Shown here: piece by piece, positions 24,423 through 33,788 of the stretch
Position numbering within the stretch: position 1 is the stretch's first letter
How the letters are laid out: each line of letters opens with the position of its first letter
From: Streptomyces tirandamycinicus
GTDB lineage: Bacteria > Actinomycetota > Actinomycetes > Streptomycetales > Streptomycetaceae
NCBI RefSeq assembly: GCF_003097515.1
Contig: NZ_CP029188.1
Location: forward strand, 2,099,001-2,163,000
Length of the DNA stretch: 64,000 bases
Direction: 5' to 3'
Translations under genes and position numbers: made by a program
The notes under the pieces: model-generated
What the model saw: the letters and a program-made list of their open reading frames with translations, nothing else
The model's database searches: none
What the model was told of the DNA's origin: nothing

Positions 24423-25547
24423 ATGACTGGCACCACCGGCACCGGCGCCGCGTCCGGGACCTCCGCCCCGGCCGGGCCCCCTTTCCGCGTCGGACTCGTC
24501 GGCTACGGCCTCGCGGGTTCCGTCTTCCACGCGCCGCTGATCGCGGCCACCGAGGGCCTCGTCCTGGACACCGTCGTGACCTCGAACGAGGAGCGCCGGG
24601 AGCAGGCGCGGGCCGAGTTCCCGGACGTGCGCTTCGCGGCCGCGGCCGACGAGCTGTGGGAGCGCGCCGACGAGCTCGATCTCGTCGTCGTCGCCTCGCC
24701 TAACAGGACCCACGTCCCGGTCGCCACCGCCGCCCTCGAGGCCGGTCTGCCCGTCGTCGTCGACAAGCCGATCGCCGGGACCGCCGCCGAGGCCCGCGCG
24801 CTCGCCGGCCTCGCCGAGAAGCGGGGGCTGCTGCTCTCCGTCTTCCAGAACCGCCGCTGGGACAACGACTTCCTCACCCTCCGCCGCCTGCTCGAGGACG
24901 GCGCGCTCGGCGAGGTGCAGCGCTTCGAGTCCCGCTTCGAGCGCTGGCGCCCCCAGCCCAAGGGCGGCTGGCGCGAGTCGGGCGACCCGGAGGAGATCGG
25001 CGGCCTCCTGTACGACCTGGGGAGCCATGTCGTGGACCAGGCCCTCGTCCTCTTCGGGCCCGCCGTGCGGGTGTACGCGGAATCCGATGTGCGCCGCCCG
25101 GGCGCCGAGACCGACGACGACACCTTCATCGCCGTCACGCACGCCGGCGGCGTCCGCTCACACCTCTACATGAGCGCGACGGCCGCCCAGCTCGGTCCGC
25201 GCTTCAGGGTCCTGGGCTCCGCCGCGGGCTATGTGAAGTACGGCCTCGACCCGCAGGAGGCCGCGCTGCGCGAGGGCAGGCGCCCGGAGCCGGGGCGGCC
25301 GTGGGGTGAGGAGCCGCAGGAGCTGTGGGGGCGCCTGGGCTCCGGCGAGTCGCCGCTGACGGGCGGCGGGCACCCGGTCGGGACGCGGCCCGGCGACTAC
25401 CCCGCGTACTACGCCGGGATCGCCACCGCCCTGCGGGACGGCACCGCCCCGCCGGTCGGCGCGTACGAGGCGGCCGACGCCCTCGACGTCCTGGAGGCGG
25501 CCCGCCGCTCCGCCCGCGAGGGCGTCACCGTGGAGCTCGGCACATGA
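24423..25547 (+). CDS. Gfo/Idh/MocA-family NAD(P)-dependent oxidoreductase
   Basis: 374 aa. The Rossmann motif GLVGYGLAGSVFHAPLI lies near residue 23. VVVASPNRTHVPVA and the EKP-like VVDKPIAGTA, carrying the conserved Lys, follow. The C-terminal GFO_IDH_MocA_C domain contains DLGSHVVDQALVLFG with the catalytic-region His. Enzymes of this family oxidise or reduce sugars and cyclitols. The next gene overlaps its stop by ATGA. A sugar-sensing ROK regulator is encoded divergently, which points to carbohydrate metabolism. Confidence 0.9.
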   Translation: MTGTTGTGAASGTSAPAGPPFRVGLVGYGLAGSVFHAPLIAATEGLVLDTVVTSNEERREQARAEFPDVRFAAAADELWERADELDLVVVASPNRTHVPVATAALEAGLPVVVDKPIAGTAAEARALAGLAEKRGLLLSVFQNRRWDNDFLTLRRLLEDGALGEVQRFESRFERWRPQPKGGWRESGDPEEIGGLLYDLGSHVVDQALVLFGPAVRVYAESDVRRPGAETDDDTFIAVTHAGGVRSHLYMSATAAQLGPRFRVLGSAAGYVKYGLDPQEAALREGRRPEPGRPWGEEPQELWGRLGSGESPLTGGGHPVGTRPGDYPAYYAGIATALRDGTAPPVGAYEAADALDVLEAARRSAREGVTVELGT

Positions 25548-26029
25548 GCCGCGGCGGCACGGCACCCGGCTTCCCCGGCATAGCCGCGCTCGAGGCACAG
25601 GAAGCGCGCCTGACGTTCAGCCGGTTCACCCACGAGGACGCCTGGGCGCTCGGCTCGGCGCTGGTCGAGCTGGCGCGCGAACGGCAGGCCCCGGTCGCCA
25701 TCGACATCCGGCGCGGCGGGCAGCAGCTCTTCCACTGCGCCCTCGCCGGGTCGTCGGCGGACAACGACGCGTGGATCGACCGCAAGCGGCGGGTCGTCGA
25801 GCGCTACGGCGAGAGCTCGCTCCTCGTCGGCAGCCGCTTCCGCGCCAAGGGAACGACGTTCGAGGAGTCGTCCCGGCTCGACCCCGACCGGTACGCGGCG
25901 CACGGCGGATCCTTCCCGGTCCGCGTCGACGGCGCCGGCGTCATCGGCACGGTCACGGTCTCCGGCCTCCCGCAGGCCGAGGACCATGCGATGGTGGTGG
26001 AAGCGCTGGAGCGCATCCTCGCCATCTGA
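25544..26029 (+). CDS. UPF0303 / heme-degrading-domain-like protein
   Basis: 161 aa. The DUF336/HbpS-like fold shows in IDIRRGGQQLFHCALAG and in the C-terminal GGSFPVRVDGAGVIGTVTVS. Family members bind small ligands or heme-like compounds; the precise role is unknown. It is coupled by ATGA to the preceding oxidoreductase, so it probably serves the same pathway. The operon ends in a hairpin. Confidence 0.85.
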   Translation: MSRGGTAPGFPGIAALEAQEARLTFSRFTHEDAWALGSALVELARERQAPVAIDIRRGGQQLFHCALAGSSADNDAWIDRKRRVVERYGESSLLVGSRFRAKGTTFEESSRLDPDRYAAHGGSFPVRVDGAGVIGTVTVSGLPQAEDHAMVVEALERILAI

Positions 26030-26034
26030 AGGCC

Positions 26035-26071
26035 CCGCGGAGGGAGTGAATCCCCCGCACCCCCTCCGCGG
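26035..26071 (+). terminator. Terminator of the oxidoreductase/UPF0303 operon
   Basis: CCGCGGAGGG (26035-26044) pairs with CCCTCCGCGG (26062-26071), just after the UPF0303 stop. Between it and 26308 lie only GC-rich CCGTTCGGCCCCGCCGGGCC-like repeats, without a gene. Confidence 0.65.
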
Positions 26072-26308
26072 CCCTTCCCTCCGTTGCCGTCCTCCTCTTC
26101 GCCCCGGCTCGTGCGACGCCCGCCGTACGCCCCGGCCCCGCGGCCCCGCCGGGCGACCCGCGCCGTTCGGCCCCGCCGGGCCGTCCGGCCACCGCCCTGC
26201 GACCCGCGCCGTTCGAGCCCGCCCGGCCATACCCCCGCCCGGCCGTACGGCCCGTGCCGCGCAACGCGCGCCGTACGGCCCCGGGCCGCCGGCCCCGGCC
26301 GTCCGTCC

Positions 26309-27169
26309 CTACGCGCTCTTCAGCACCTGCCGCTGGCGTCCGAGCCCTTCGATCTCCAGCTCGACCACATCACCGGCCCGCAGGTACGGCTTCGGCTCCG
26401 GCTGCCCCAGCGCCACCCCCGCGGGCGTCCCGGTGTTGACGACGTCTCCCGGGTACAGGGTCATGAAGTGGCTGACGTACCGGACCACTTCGGCGACCGG
26501 GAAGATCTGGTCGGCGGTCGAGCCGTTCTGCTTCAGCTCGCCGTTGACCCAGAGCCTCAGGGACAGCGCCTGCGGGTCCGGCACCTCGTCCCGGGTCACC
26601 AGCCAGGGCCCCAGCGGGTTGAACGTCTCGCAGTTCTTTCCCTTGTCCCAGGTGCCGCCGCGCTCGATCTGGAACTCCCGCTCCGACACGTCGTGCGCGA
26701 CCGCGTAACCGGCGATGTGCGCCAGGGCCTCCTCGGGGGACTCCAGACAGCGCGCGGTGCGCCCGATGACCACCGCGAGCTCGACCTCCCAGTCCGTCTT
26801 CTCGCTGCCGCGGGGCACGAGGACGGTGTCATCGGGGCCGACGACCGTGTCCGCCGCCTTGAGGAAGACGACGGGCTCGGCCGGGGTGGCGGCACCGGTC
26901 TCCGCCGCGTGGTCGTGGTAGTTCAGCCCGATGCACACGACCTTGCCGACACGGGCGAGCGGCGCGCCGATCCGCTCCCCGGCGGCGTCGAGCACCGGGA
27001 GGCCGCCGGCCTCGGCCGCCGACCGGATCCGCTCGAGCGCGTCCTCGTCCGCGAGCAGCGCTCCGTCGATGTCCGGAACCAGCCCGGACAGGTCCCGGAG
27101 GGTCGTCCCGTCCCGGTCGAGCAGCGCAGGCCGCTCCGAACCCGCCGTACCGACACGCAGCAACTTCAT
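26309..27169 (-). CDS. Fumarylacetoacetate hydrolase-family enzyme
   Basis: 286 aa from MKLLRVG. The FAH fold is shown by GKVVCIGLNYHDHAAETG and PVVFLKAADTVVG. The metal-site acid pair is in DWEVELAVVIGR, and YAVAHDVSEREFQ and GDVVNTGTPAGVALG are the further conserved blocks. Family members cleave C-C bonds or hydrate/tautomerise 2-keto acids in aromatic degradation. A palindrome upstream suggests control by a local or GntR-type repressor. A start upstream at 27244 would add a low-complexity stretch and is unlikely. Confidence 0.9.
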   Translation of the reverse strand: MKLLRVGTAGSERPALLDRDGTTLRDLSGLVPDIDGALLADEDALERIRSAAEAGGLPVLDAAGERIGAPLARVGKVVCIGLNYHDHAAETGAATPAEPVVFLKAADTVVGPDDTVLVPRGSEKTDWEVELAVVIGRTARCLESPEEALAHIAGYAVAHDVSEREFQIERGGTWDKGKNCETFNPLGPWLVTRDEVPDPQALSLRLWVNGELKQNGSTADQIFPVAEVVRYVSHFMTLYPGDVVNTGTPAGVALGQPEPKPYLRAGDVVELEIEGLGRQRQVLKSA

Positions 27170-27245
27170 CTCAGTTCTCCCTGTGGTCGAGGTGAGCCCC
27201 GCTTGAGGAGTCCCCGCGTGCGGCGGAGGGAGGGTGCGGCCCATC

Positions 27246-27265
27246 GGAGGATTGGTCGATCCTCC
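27246..27265. promoter_or_regulatory. 20-bp palindrome upstream of the FAH gene
   Basis: GGAGGAT-TGGTCG-ATCCTCC is a perfect 7+7 inverted repeat about 77 bp upstream of the FAH start. It resembles operators of GntR/FadR-type repressors (TTGGTCGATCC). The regulator is not encoded next to it. Confidence 0.55.
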
Positions 27266-27310
27266 AAGAGAGCAGGACGGCCCACAAGCCCCTGTTCACC
27301 ACCTGGACCG

Positions 27311-28066
27311 TTACCCCGCGGTAGCCGGGGAGCCCGCGGCAGACGCGTCCCGGTGGAGGAGCATCCTCTCCACCGCGCTCCACGTCGTGCTGGTCACGAC
27401 GTAGAGGGCCGCCGCCAGCGGCACCACGGCGACGGTGACCAGCGTCGCGAAGGACATCAGCGGCAGCACCCTCGCCATCGCGCCCATCCCCGGCAGCGTC
27501 TGCTCCGGCCGGGCCGGGCCCGTGGCCGCGAGCTGCCGCCTGGTGCGCACACAGGTGAACGCGGCCACGACGGCGACGACCCCGAACAGCACGAGGTACA
27601 CCGCCCCGGCCGGCCCGAACACCCCGCCCGCCTCCAGCGCGTCGGCCCACCGGCCGCCCAGCCCGGCCGCGAACAGGCTGTGCCCGAGCAGTTCGTTGGC
27701 CTCCCCGCCGATCCGGGAGCCGGAGAACAGGTGGTACATCAGGAAGAACGCGGGCAGCTGCAGCAGGCCGGGCAGGCAGCCCGCCAGCGGCGGCACCTTC
27801 TCCTTCGCGTGCAGCTCCAGGACCGCCCGCCGCAACCTCTCCGGGTCCCCGCCGTGCCTGCCGCGCAGCTCGGACAGCTGCGGCGCGAGGCGGGCGCGCG
27901 CCTGCTGCCCCCGGGCCGCCGCCCGGGACAGCGGATGGACCGCCAGCCGTACCAGCGCGGTGAACAGGACGATCGCCGCCGCGGTGGCGGAGGTGTGGAA
28001 CAGCGGCTGGAGCAGATCGGCGAGCCGACCGACCAGCGAAGCGAACAGGGACAGGACTGGGGACAT
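27311..28066 (-). CDS. YidC/Oxa1-family membrane insertase paralogue
   Basis: 251 aa. The conserved YidC core is recognisable: a first core helix with TALVRLAVHPLSRAAARGQQ, a cytosolic hairpin, CLPGLLQLPAFFLMYHLFSG, and later helices (AVYLVLFGVVAVVAAF; LMSFATLVTVAVVPLAAALY). It lacks the large external domain, as in Gram-positive YidC. It is not next to rpmH/rnpA, so it is probably a second, specialised insertase rather than the main one. A small membrane protein gene precedes it on the same strand. Confidence 0.85.
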   Translation of the reverse strand: MSPVLSLFASLVGRLADLLQPLFHTSATAAAIVLFTALVRLAVHPLSRAAARGQQARARLAPQLSELRGRHGGDPERLRRAVLELHAKEKVPPLAGCLPGLLQLPAFFLMYHLFSGSRIGGEANELLGHSLFAAGLGGRWADALEAGGVFGPAGAVYLVLFGVVAVVAAFTCVRTRRQLAATGPARPEQTLPGMGAMARVLPLMSFATLVTVAVVPLAAALYVVTSTTWSAVERMLLHRDASAAGSPATAG

Positions 28067-28184
28067 GGAGGCCCTCCGGGACTCGTCGTGCCGGGAAAGA
28101 ACGGATATGTCGGCATGACGGCCCGCGAGGGGGCGCGTGGCCCGCTCAGGGCACACACGGGAAGGGCAGAAGGAGCCGGCGCCC

Positions 28185-28496
28185 CTACGCGGCCGTCGTC
28201 GAAGGACGGCCTGGAGCCCTGGGGCGGCAGCGGCCCGCCGCGTCGGGATCACGCTGCGGCAGGAACGCCGTGCGCTGGTCACGGTCGCGCAGCGCGGTGC
28301 GTATCCGCGCGGGCGGCACCCGAGGCACCGACCGGGAGAGGATCAGCGCGCAGGCGACGAGCGCGGCACCGGCCGCCGCCGTGGCGGCGAGGGCCACGGC
28401 CGTCGGCAGGCCGATCCCCTCGGCGACGAAGACCTCGACCAGGATGAAGAGCAGAAGCGCGAGCGGCCGCAGCACGCGCCAGGTCTGACCGGCCAT
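28185..28496 (-). CDS. Small membrane protein upstream of the YidC paralogue
   Basis: 103 aa. It has two hydrophobic helices (LRPLALLLFILVEVFVAEGI and AVALAATAAAGAALVACALI) and an Arg-rich tail (RVPPARIRTALRDRDQRTAF). It may belong to the DUF6412 group, small proteins seen beside this YidC paralogue, but I am not certain. It could assist the insertase. The gap to the next gene is 118 bp. Confidence 0.65.
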   Translation of the reverse strand: MAGQTWRVLRPLALLLFILVEVFVAEGIGLPTAVALAATAAAGAALVACALILSRSVPRVPPARIRTALRDRDQRTAFLPQRDPDAAGRCRPRAPGRPSTTAA

Positions 28497-28737
28497 GCGT
28501 ACCCCTCCCTCTCTTCCGCGCTGCGCCCCGCTCCGTGCGCGGCGGCTGTGCAGCTCTGTACGGGTGATACGACCCGTCATCGGTTATACACGAGCGCGGA
28601 GTCCTCCGGGTTCCCTGTGGAAAACCCGGGCGGCCCATCTCCCGTCCGGCCCGCTGCGCCGCGCGCACCGGCCGACAGCCGCGGCCTTCACCTGACCAGG
28701 CCCCTGCGCAGCCCCGTACAGCAGTACGGTGTGCTGC

Positions 28738-29742
28738 ATGCGCCCCGACACGTCTGCCGACCACACCGCCGAAGCCGAGCGTCTGCTGCGCACCGCGGAG
28801 CAGTACCCGGAGGACCGCGAACCGCTGCTGCTCCAGGCCGCGGCCCATCTGGAGCTCTCGGGCGACCGGGCCCGCGCGAGCGGTCTGTACGACAACCTCC
28901 TCGCCGGCGATCCGGACAACACCCAGCTGATCAAGGCACTCCAGGCGGCCAATCTGTGGGAGTACGGCCACGAGGCGGAGGCCCGCACGCTCATCGACGG
29001 CGTCCGCGCGGCGGCTCCGGACGACGCGGCACCGTGGGAGATCGTCGCCGAGACGCTGGAGGCCCACGACGAACTCGACGCGGCCCACTCCACCTTCACC
29101 GAGGCCGTCACCCGTCTCATCTCCCCGGGTGAGGAGACGTCCTACGCGACCCAGTCCCTCCTCACCGGCCGCCACCGTGTGCGCCGTCTGCTGGCGCTGC
29201 CGCACGACGACTGGGACACCCTCGCCGACCGCCTCCACACCTCGGCCGTCCCGCTGGACGAACTCCACGACCCCAGGCGCCTGTGGGCTCTCGGCTCCTC
29301 GGACCCCGTCGAACTCCGCGCCGAGATCGACCGGCTCCGCTCCGAACTGGGCACCTACCGCGCGGCCCTGTCCCGCCCCTTCCCGGTCGCGGTCCTCCAC
29401 TGGCCGGCCCACGAACTCACCGAACTCCTCGGCACGTACCCGCCGCTGGCCGCCGAGTACCCGACCCACGACGCCCATCTCACCGCCATCGAGTCCGCCC
29501 TGCGCGACCTCTCGGCGACGGGCACCGGCAACCTCGGCATCGTCACGGGCACGGTCCCCTCGTACGAGGCCTTCGCCGCCTCGGAGGCCGCCTCCCCCGC
29601 GGACGCCACCCTCCTCCCCCAGTACGCCACGACGCTCGCGGCCCGCGGCAAGGCGACGCCGTGGCCCCCGGCGAAGGGCGCGCTGTGCTGGTGCGGTTCG
29701 AGGACGGCGTACGGGGAGTGCCACGGGGTGGGGCGGGGCTGA
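28738..29742 (+). CDS. TPR-repeat protein with C-terminal SEC-C zinc motif
   Basis: 334 aa from the ATG at 28738. The N-terminal half has helical TPR-like repeats (REPLLLQAAAHLELSGDRAR; APWEIVAETLEAHDELDAAH). The C-terminus ends with a SEC-C zinc finger, CWCGSRTAYGECHG (Cys-X-Cys-X8-Cys-His). SEC-C motifs bind zinc and often mediate contacts with the translation or secretion machinery. Function is unknown. The PLD-helicase gene follows after 55 bp and may be in the same transcript. Confidence 0.8.
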   Translation: MRPDTSADHTAEAERLLRTAEQYPEDREPLLLQAAAHLELSGDRARASGLYDNLLAGDPDNTQLIKALQAANLWEYGHEAEARTLIDGVRAAAPDDAAPWEIVAETLEAHDELDAAHSTFTEAVTRLISPGEETSYATQSLLTGRHRVRRLLALPHDDWDTLADRLHTSAVPLDELHDPRRLWALGSSDPVELRAEIDRLRSELGTYRAALSRPFPVAVLHWPAHELTELLGTYPPLAAEYPTHDAHLTAIESALRDLSATGTGNLGIVTGTVPSYEAFAASEAASPADATLLPQYATTLAARGKATPWPPAKGALCWCGSRTAYGECHGVGRG

Positions 29743-29797
29743 TCTCCGCCGACGGACGCCGGCGCCCCGGGGAAGGGGCCGGCAGGGAGGGGAACGG

Positions 29798-32700
29798 GTG
29801 ACGAGGTCCGTTGACGCCGGGAACCCGGTCGCCGGGCTCTACGAGCAGCTGATCACCTTGCGGCTGGAGAAACAGCTCCGGGAGCTGAACGCCGATGGCC
29901 GCTGGCACACGGTCGACGGCGCCGTGGGACCCGAGTCCTCGCCCCACGTCATCGCCCGTCACGTGGCGGAGACCACCAGGCGGGTGCTGGAACGGCTGCC
30001 GGCGGCGGACCGGGTGCACGCGGCCAACCACATCCTCGAGTCGCTGAGCACGGTGGAGGGTGCCCGTGAGTGGGTGGACCTCGTCGCCGACGGCCCGCGG
30101 CAACTGCTCGCCGTCGCCGAGGAGGAAGCCAGGGGCGTCTACGCGATCCGCCCGGCGACGCCGCTGTCCGACACGGCGCTCATCACCAACTCCCCGGACG
30201 ACCCGAGTCTCGGTTTCGAGCTGCGCGCCGAGCTCGCGACCGCCGACCGCGTCGACCTGCTCTGCGCCTTCGTGAAGTGGCACGGACTCCGTGTCATCGA
30301 GCAGTCCCTCGAGGCCGCCCACGCCCGCCACGTGCCCATCCGCGTCATCACGACCACGTACATCGGAGCCACCGAGCGCCGCGCCCTGGACAGGCTGGTT
30401 CAGAGATTCAACGCCGAGATCAAGGTCAACTACGAGCTGCGCTCCACCCGCCTCCACGCCAAGGCCTGGCTCTTCCGCCGCAGCAGCGGCTACGACACGG
30501 CCTACGTGGGGAGTTCAAATCTGTCGAAGGCGGCGCTCCTCGACGGACTGGAGTGGAACGTCCGACTCTCCTCCGTCGCCACTCCCGATGTGCTGCGCAA
30601 GTTCGAGGCGACCTTCGACTCCTACTGGAGCGACCCGGCGTTCGAGCCGTACGACCCCGATCGCGACGCCACAAGGCTCGACGAGGCGCTGCTGCGGGCC
30701 GGCCAGGGGACCCGCGACGCCGGCGATCGGCGCATCACCCTCTCCGGGCTGGAGGTACGTCCGTACCCGCACCAGCGCGACATGCTGGAACGCCTCGAGG
30801 CGGAGCGCGAAGTCCACGGACGCCACCGCAACCTCCTGGTCGCCGCGACCGGCACCGGGAAGACGGTCATGGCGGCGCTTGACTTCAAGCACCTCCGGCA
30901 GAAGCACGGCCCCGGTCTGCGGCTCCTCTTCGTCGCCCATCGCCAGGAGATCCTCAGGCAGTCGCTCCGCACGTACCAGGACGTACTCGTCGACGCGAAC
31001 TTCGGGGAGGAACTGCACAGCAGCCTCGTGCCCCGCCACTGGAACCATGTCTTCGCCAGCGTTCAGTCCCTCGGCACCCGGTCTCTCGACCGCCTTGCCC
31101 CGGGCCACTTCGACGTCATCGTCATCGACGAGTTCCACCACGGGGTCTCTCCGACCTACCGCAAGATCATCGACCACTTCACCCCCCGGGAACTGCTCGG
31201 CCTGACCGCGACCCCGGAGCGGATGGACGGACGCAACGTCCAGGACGAGTTCTTCGACGGCCGCATCGCGGCGGAACTGAGGCTGTGGGAAGCGCTGGAG
31301 AACGAACTGCTCAGCCCCTTCCACTACTTCGGCATCACCGACAGCACCGATATGAGTGCCGTCACATGGAAGCGCGGCGCATACGACGCATCAGAGCTGA
31401 GCAGTCTCCTCACGGGCAACGAGACCCGGGCGCGCCTCGTGGTCCAGGCCGTCCTGGACAAGGTCCCGGACCCGACCTCCATGCGCGCTCTGGGCTTCTG
31501 CGTATCGGTGTCACACGCCAATTTCATGGCCGACTTCTTCTCCCGCGCCGGCATCAGATCCGTGGCACTCTCAGGCGGGACGTCACGGGATGACCGCAAG
31601 GCGTCGCTGGACGCGCTGCGGTCCGGGGAACTGCAGGCCGTCTTCTCGGTCGACCTCCTCAACGAAGGACTCGACATCCCGGATGTCGACACGCTTCTCC
31701 TGCTGCGCCCCACGTCGAGCGCGACGGTGTTCCTGCAGCAGCTCGGGCGGGGACTCCGCCGAACCGAAGGCAAGGCCGTGCTCACCGTCCTCGACCTCGT
31801 CGGACGGCACCGCAGGGAGTTCCGCTTCGAAGCGCGCTTCCAGGCACTGACCAATCTGACGCGCAACCGCCTGCTCACCGGCATCGAGCGGGACTTCCCG
31901 GTGCTCCCCTCCGGCTGCCAGATCATCCTCGAGCCCAAGGCCAGGGAACTGATCGTCGACAACATCCGGGCCCGGCTCGGGGTCAACGTCACCCAACTGG
32001 CACGTGAGGTGCGACAGTACGCCGAGCCCCGCCTGTCCACCTACCTCAAGGAGAGCGGCCGCGACATCAGTGAGCTCTACCGGGGAAACGGGAACTCCTG
32101 GACGGGTCTGCTGCGCCGCGCCGGGCTGCTCACCTCCTCCGCACCCGACGCAGAAGCGGCGCTTCTCAGAAGGGTGCCCGCGTTCCTCCACGCCGATGAC
32201 CCGGAACGTGTCGCCGCCTACCTGCGACTCCTCGAGGACGACGCACCCCGCTACGACGATCTCGACGGCCTCGGCCAGGCCTACGCGCGCATGCTCTTCT
32301 TCTCCCTCTGGCCTCTCGGAGGCTTCCGCACCTACCAGGAGGCCCTCGGCTCGCTGCGGCCCCTCCACGACGTCCGCAGCGAACTCCGCCAGGTCCTGGC
32401 CCATGTGCTCGACCGGGCGGAACACGTCCCCGTCCCCCTCGCCGGCGACCTCGGCGGGCTGCCCCTCACGGTGCACGCCTCGTACAGCCGTGAGGAGATA
32501 CTCCCGGCTCTGGGGCAGTCCCGTATCGGGGGCCTTATGCCAGGCCACTTCCGCGAAGGCGTCAGATGGTGCGAGAACGTGCGTACCGACGCCCTGCTCA
32601 TCACCCTGGAAAAGGACGAGAAGGACTTCTCCCCGCAGACCCGCTACCGGGACTACGCCCTGAGCGACTCCCTCTTCCACTGGGAGTCGCAGAACCAGAC

Positions 32701-32935
32701 GTCGCACACCTCCCCGACCGGAATCCGCTACCGGACACACGAGAAGCTGGGCAGCCATGTGCTGCTCTTCGTCCGCCGCTACAAGAAGACGGACATCGGC
32801 GGTCCCCAGCCCTGGATGCTGCTCGGCCCCGCGGACTACGTGACGCACGAGGGGAGCAGGCCGATGGCGATCACCTGGAGGCTGAGGCACCGGATGCCCG
32901 CGGACGTCCGGACCTACTCGTCCGCCGCGCACTGA
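29798..32935 (+). CDS. PLD nuclease-like/superfamily II helicase/DUF3427 protein
   Basis: 1045 aa from a GTG preceded by GGAGGGGAA. The N-terminal third holds a phospholipase-D-type domain with one HKD-like motif (His220-x-Lys222 and VGSSNLSKAALL). The helicase core follows: Walker A AATGTGKT (about 350), DEFHHG (about 444), LGLTATPERMDG and the motif VI QQLGRGLRR. The C-terminal DUF3427 starts near residue 850. This architecture is found in bacterial DNA-processing and predicted anti-phage proteins. PLD domains need two HKD motifs, usually by dimerising. A defence role is inference. Confidence 0.9.
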   Translation: MTRSVDAGNPVAGLYEQLITLRLEKQLRELNADGRWHTVDGAVGPESSPHVIARHVAETTRRVLERLPAADRVHAANHILESLSTVEGAREWVDLVADGPRQLLAVAEEEARGVYAIRPATPLSDTALITNSPDDPSLGFELRAELATADRVDLLCAFVKWHGLRVIEQSLEAAHARHVPIRVITTTYIGATERRALDRLVQRFNAEIKVNYELRSTRLHAKAWLFRRSSGYDTAYVGSSNLSKAALLDGLEWNVRLSSVATPDVLRKFEATFDSYWSDPAFEPYDPDRDATRLDEALLRAGQGTRDAGDRRITLSGLEVRPYPHQRDMLERLEAEREVHGRHRNLLVAATGTGKTVMAALDFKHLRQKHGPGLRLLFVAHRQEILRQSLRTYQDVLVDANFGEELHSSLVPRHWNHVFASVQSLGTRSLDRLAPGHFDVIVIDEFHHGVSPTYRKIIDHFTPRELLGLTATPERMDGRNVQDEFFDGRIAAELRLWEALENELLSPFHYFGITDSTDMSAVTWKRGAYDASELSSLLTGNETRARLVVQAVLDKVPDPTSMRALGFCVSVSHANFMADFFSRAGIRSVALSGGTSRDDRKASLDALRSGELQAVFSVDLLNEGLDIPDVDTLLLLRPTSSATVFLQQLGRGLRRTEGKAVLTVLDLVGRHRREFRFEARFQALTNLTRNRLLTGIERDFPVLPSGCQIILEPKARELIVDNIRARLGVNVTQLAREVRQYAEPRLSTYLKESGRDISELYRGNGNSWTGLLRRAGLLTSSAPDAEAALLRRVPAFLHADDPERVAAYLRLLEDDAPRYDDLDGLGQAYARMLFFSLWPLGGFRTYQEALGSLRPLHDVRSELRQVLAHVLDRAEHVPVPLAGDLGGLPLTVHASYSREEILPALGQSRIGGLMPGHFREGVRWCENVRTDALLITLEKDEKDFSPQTRYRDYALSDSLFHWESQNQTSHTSPTGIRYRTHEKLGSHVLLFVRRYKKTDIGGPQPWMLLGPADYVTHEGSRPMAITWRLRHRMPADVRTYSSAAH

Positions 32936-32954
32936 TCACCGGCGAGGTCCGCCC

Positions 32955-33005
32955 GGGTGGGCCGGGGTGGCCGGGTGGGCCGGGGTGGCCGGGGTGGCCG
33001 GTGGC
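32955..33005. repeat. Short tandem repeats after the helicase gene
   Basis: GGGTGGGCCGGGGTGGCC units of 16-18 bp are repeated about three times. The 282-bp gap between 32936 and 33217 shows no gene with its own start signal. Confidence 0.6.
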
Positions 33006-33217
33006 TGGACGCCCCCCGGCGTAAGTGGTGGGTCCCCCGGTGCGGTCGTAGCGTCGATACAGGAGGAACCGTTCGAGGGGGTGGGAGGGAGCGCAGGCCG
33101 GGATGTGCGATGTGGGTGCCGGGACGCCATGCGGGTGCCGGGCCGCGCAGCGGTCGGCAGGGGCGCGTGGGCATGGTGTGGGCCGGGTGGCTCGGGGAGA
33201 GACGGCTGGGAGCTGAC

Positions 33218-33670
33218 ATGCAGAGACACAAGCTGAGGACCGGGGCCATGATCTTTGCCGCGACGGTGCTCGCGGCGGGCCTCGTGCCGGCGACCGCGTC
33301 CGCGTCCCCCTCCATGGCGGCCCAGCCCGATGACCAGGTCGTCGTCGTGGACTGCTTCATGAAGGCGCAGGTGCGGCCCAGCGAGTTCCTGATCGCCTGC
33401 GGGGACGGCAACAGCGGACTGACCGAGCTCGAGTGGTCGTCGTGGGGGCCGAGGTCCGCCGTGGCCTCCGGGACCAACGTGGTCAACGACTGCAAGCCCT
33501 ACTGCGCCGCGGGCACGTTCCGCTCGTACCCCGTGAACGTAAGGCTCGAGCGTCCGGAGGCGTGGGAGAAGGACCCGGGCCGGCAGCGGTACGGGCAGCT
33601 CCACCTCAGCTTCCCCGGCAGCAGGCCCGAGCACCTGCCGCCCGAGGTGACGTACAAGCTGTGGGACTGA
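33218..33670 (+). CDS. Small secreted protein of unknown function
   Basis: 150 aa. The signal peptide (MIFAATVLAAGLVPATASAS) is followed by a roughly 115-residue domain with four Cys (VDCFMKA, LIACGDG, NDCKPYCAAG), probably two disulfides, and a beta-rich tail ending PPEVTYKLWD. The sequence suggests a stable extracellular module seen widely in Streptomyces, but no function is known to me. Confidence 0.8.
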   Translation: MQRHKLRTGAMIFAATVLAAGLVPATASASPSMAAQPDDQVVVVDCFMKAQVRPSEFLIACGDGNSGLTELEWSSWGPRSAVASGTNVVNDCKPYCAAGTFRSYPVNVRLERPEAWEKDPGRQRYGQLHLSFPGSRPEHLPPEVTYKLWD

Positions 33671-33788
33671 TGTGCGGTACGGCCGCCCGCCACCGACGGT
33701 GCGCGGTCGGGCTGCCGGGGGCGTGGGCTAGGCGCGGTGCGACGCGTCGCCGCCGGGCCGGCCACGCCTGCTCGTACGATCCGGAGAC

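Noticed and set aside
26084-28447. A 787-codon open frame spanning the FAH and YidC genes on the opposite strand
   Set aside because: No domain is recognisable. The frame exists because GC-rich DNA lacks stops, and the FAH and YidC products are clear on the other strand.
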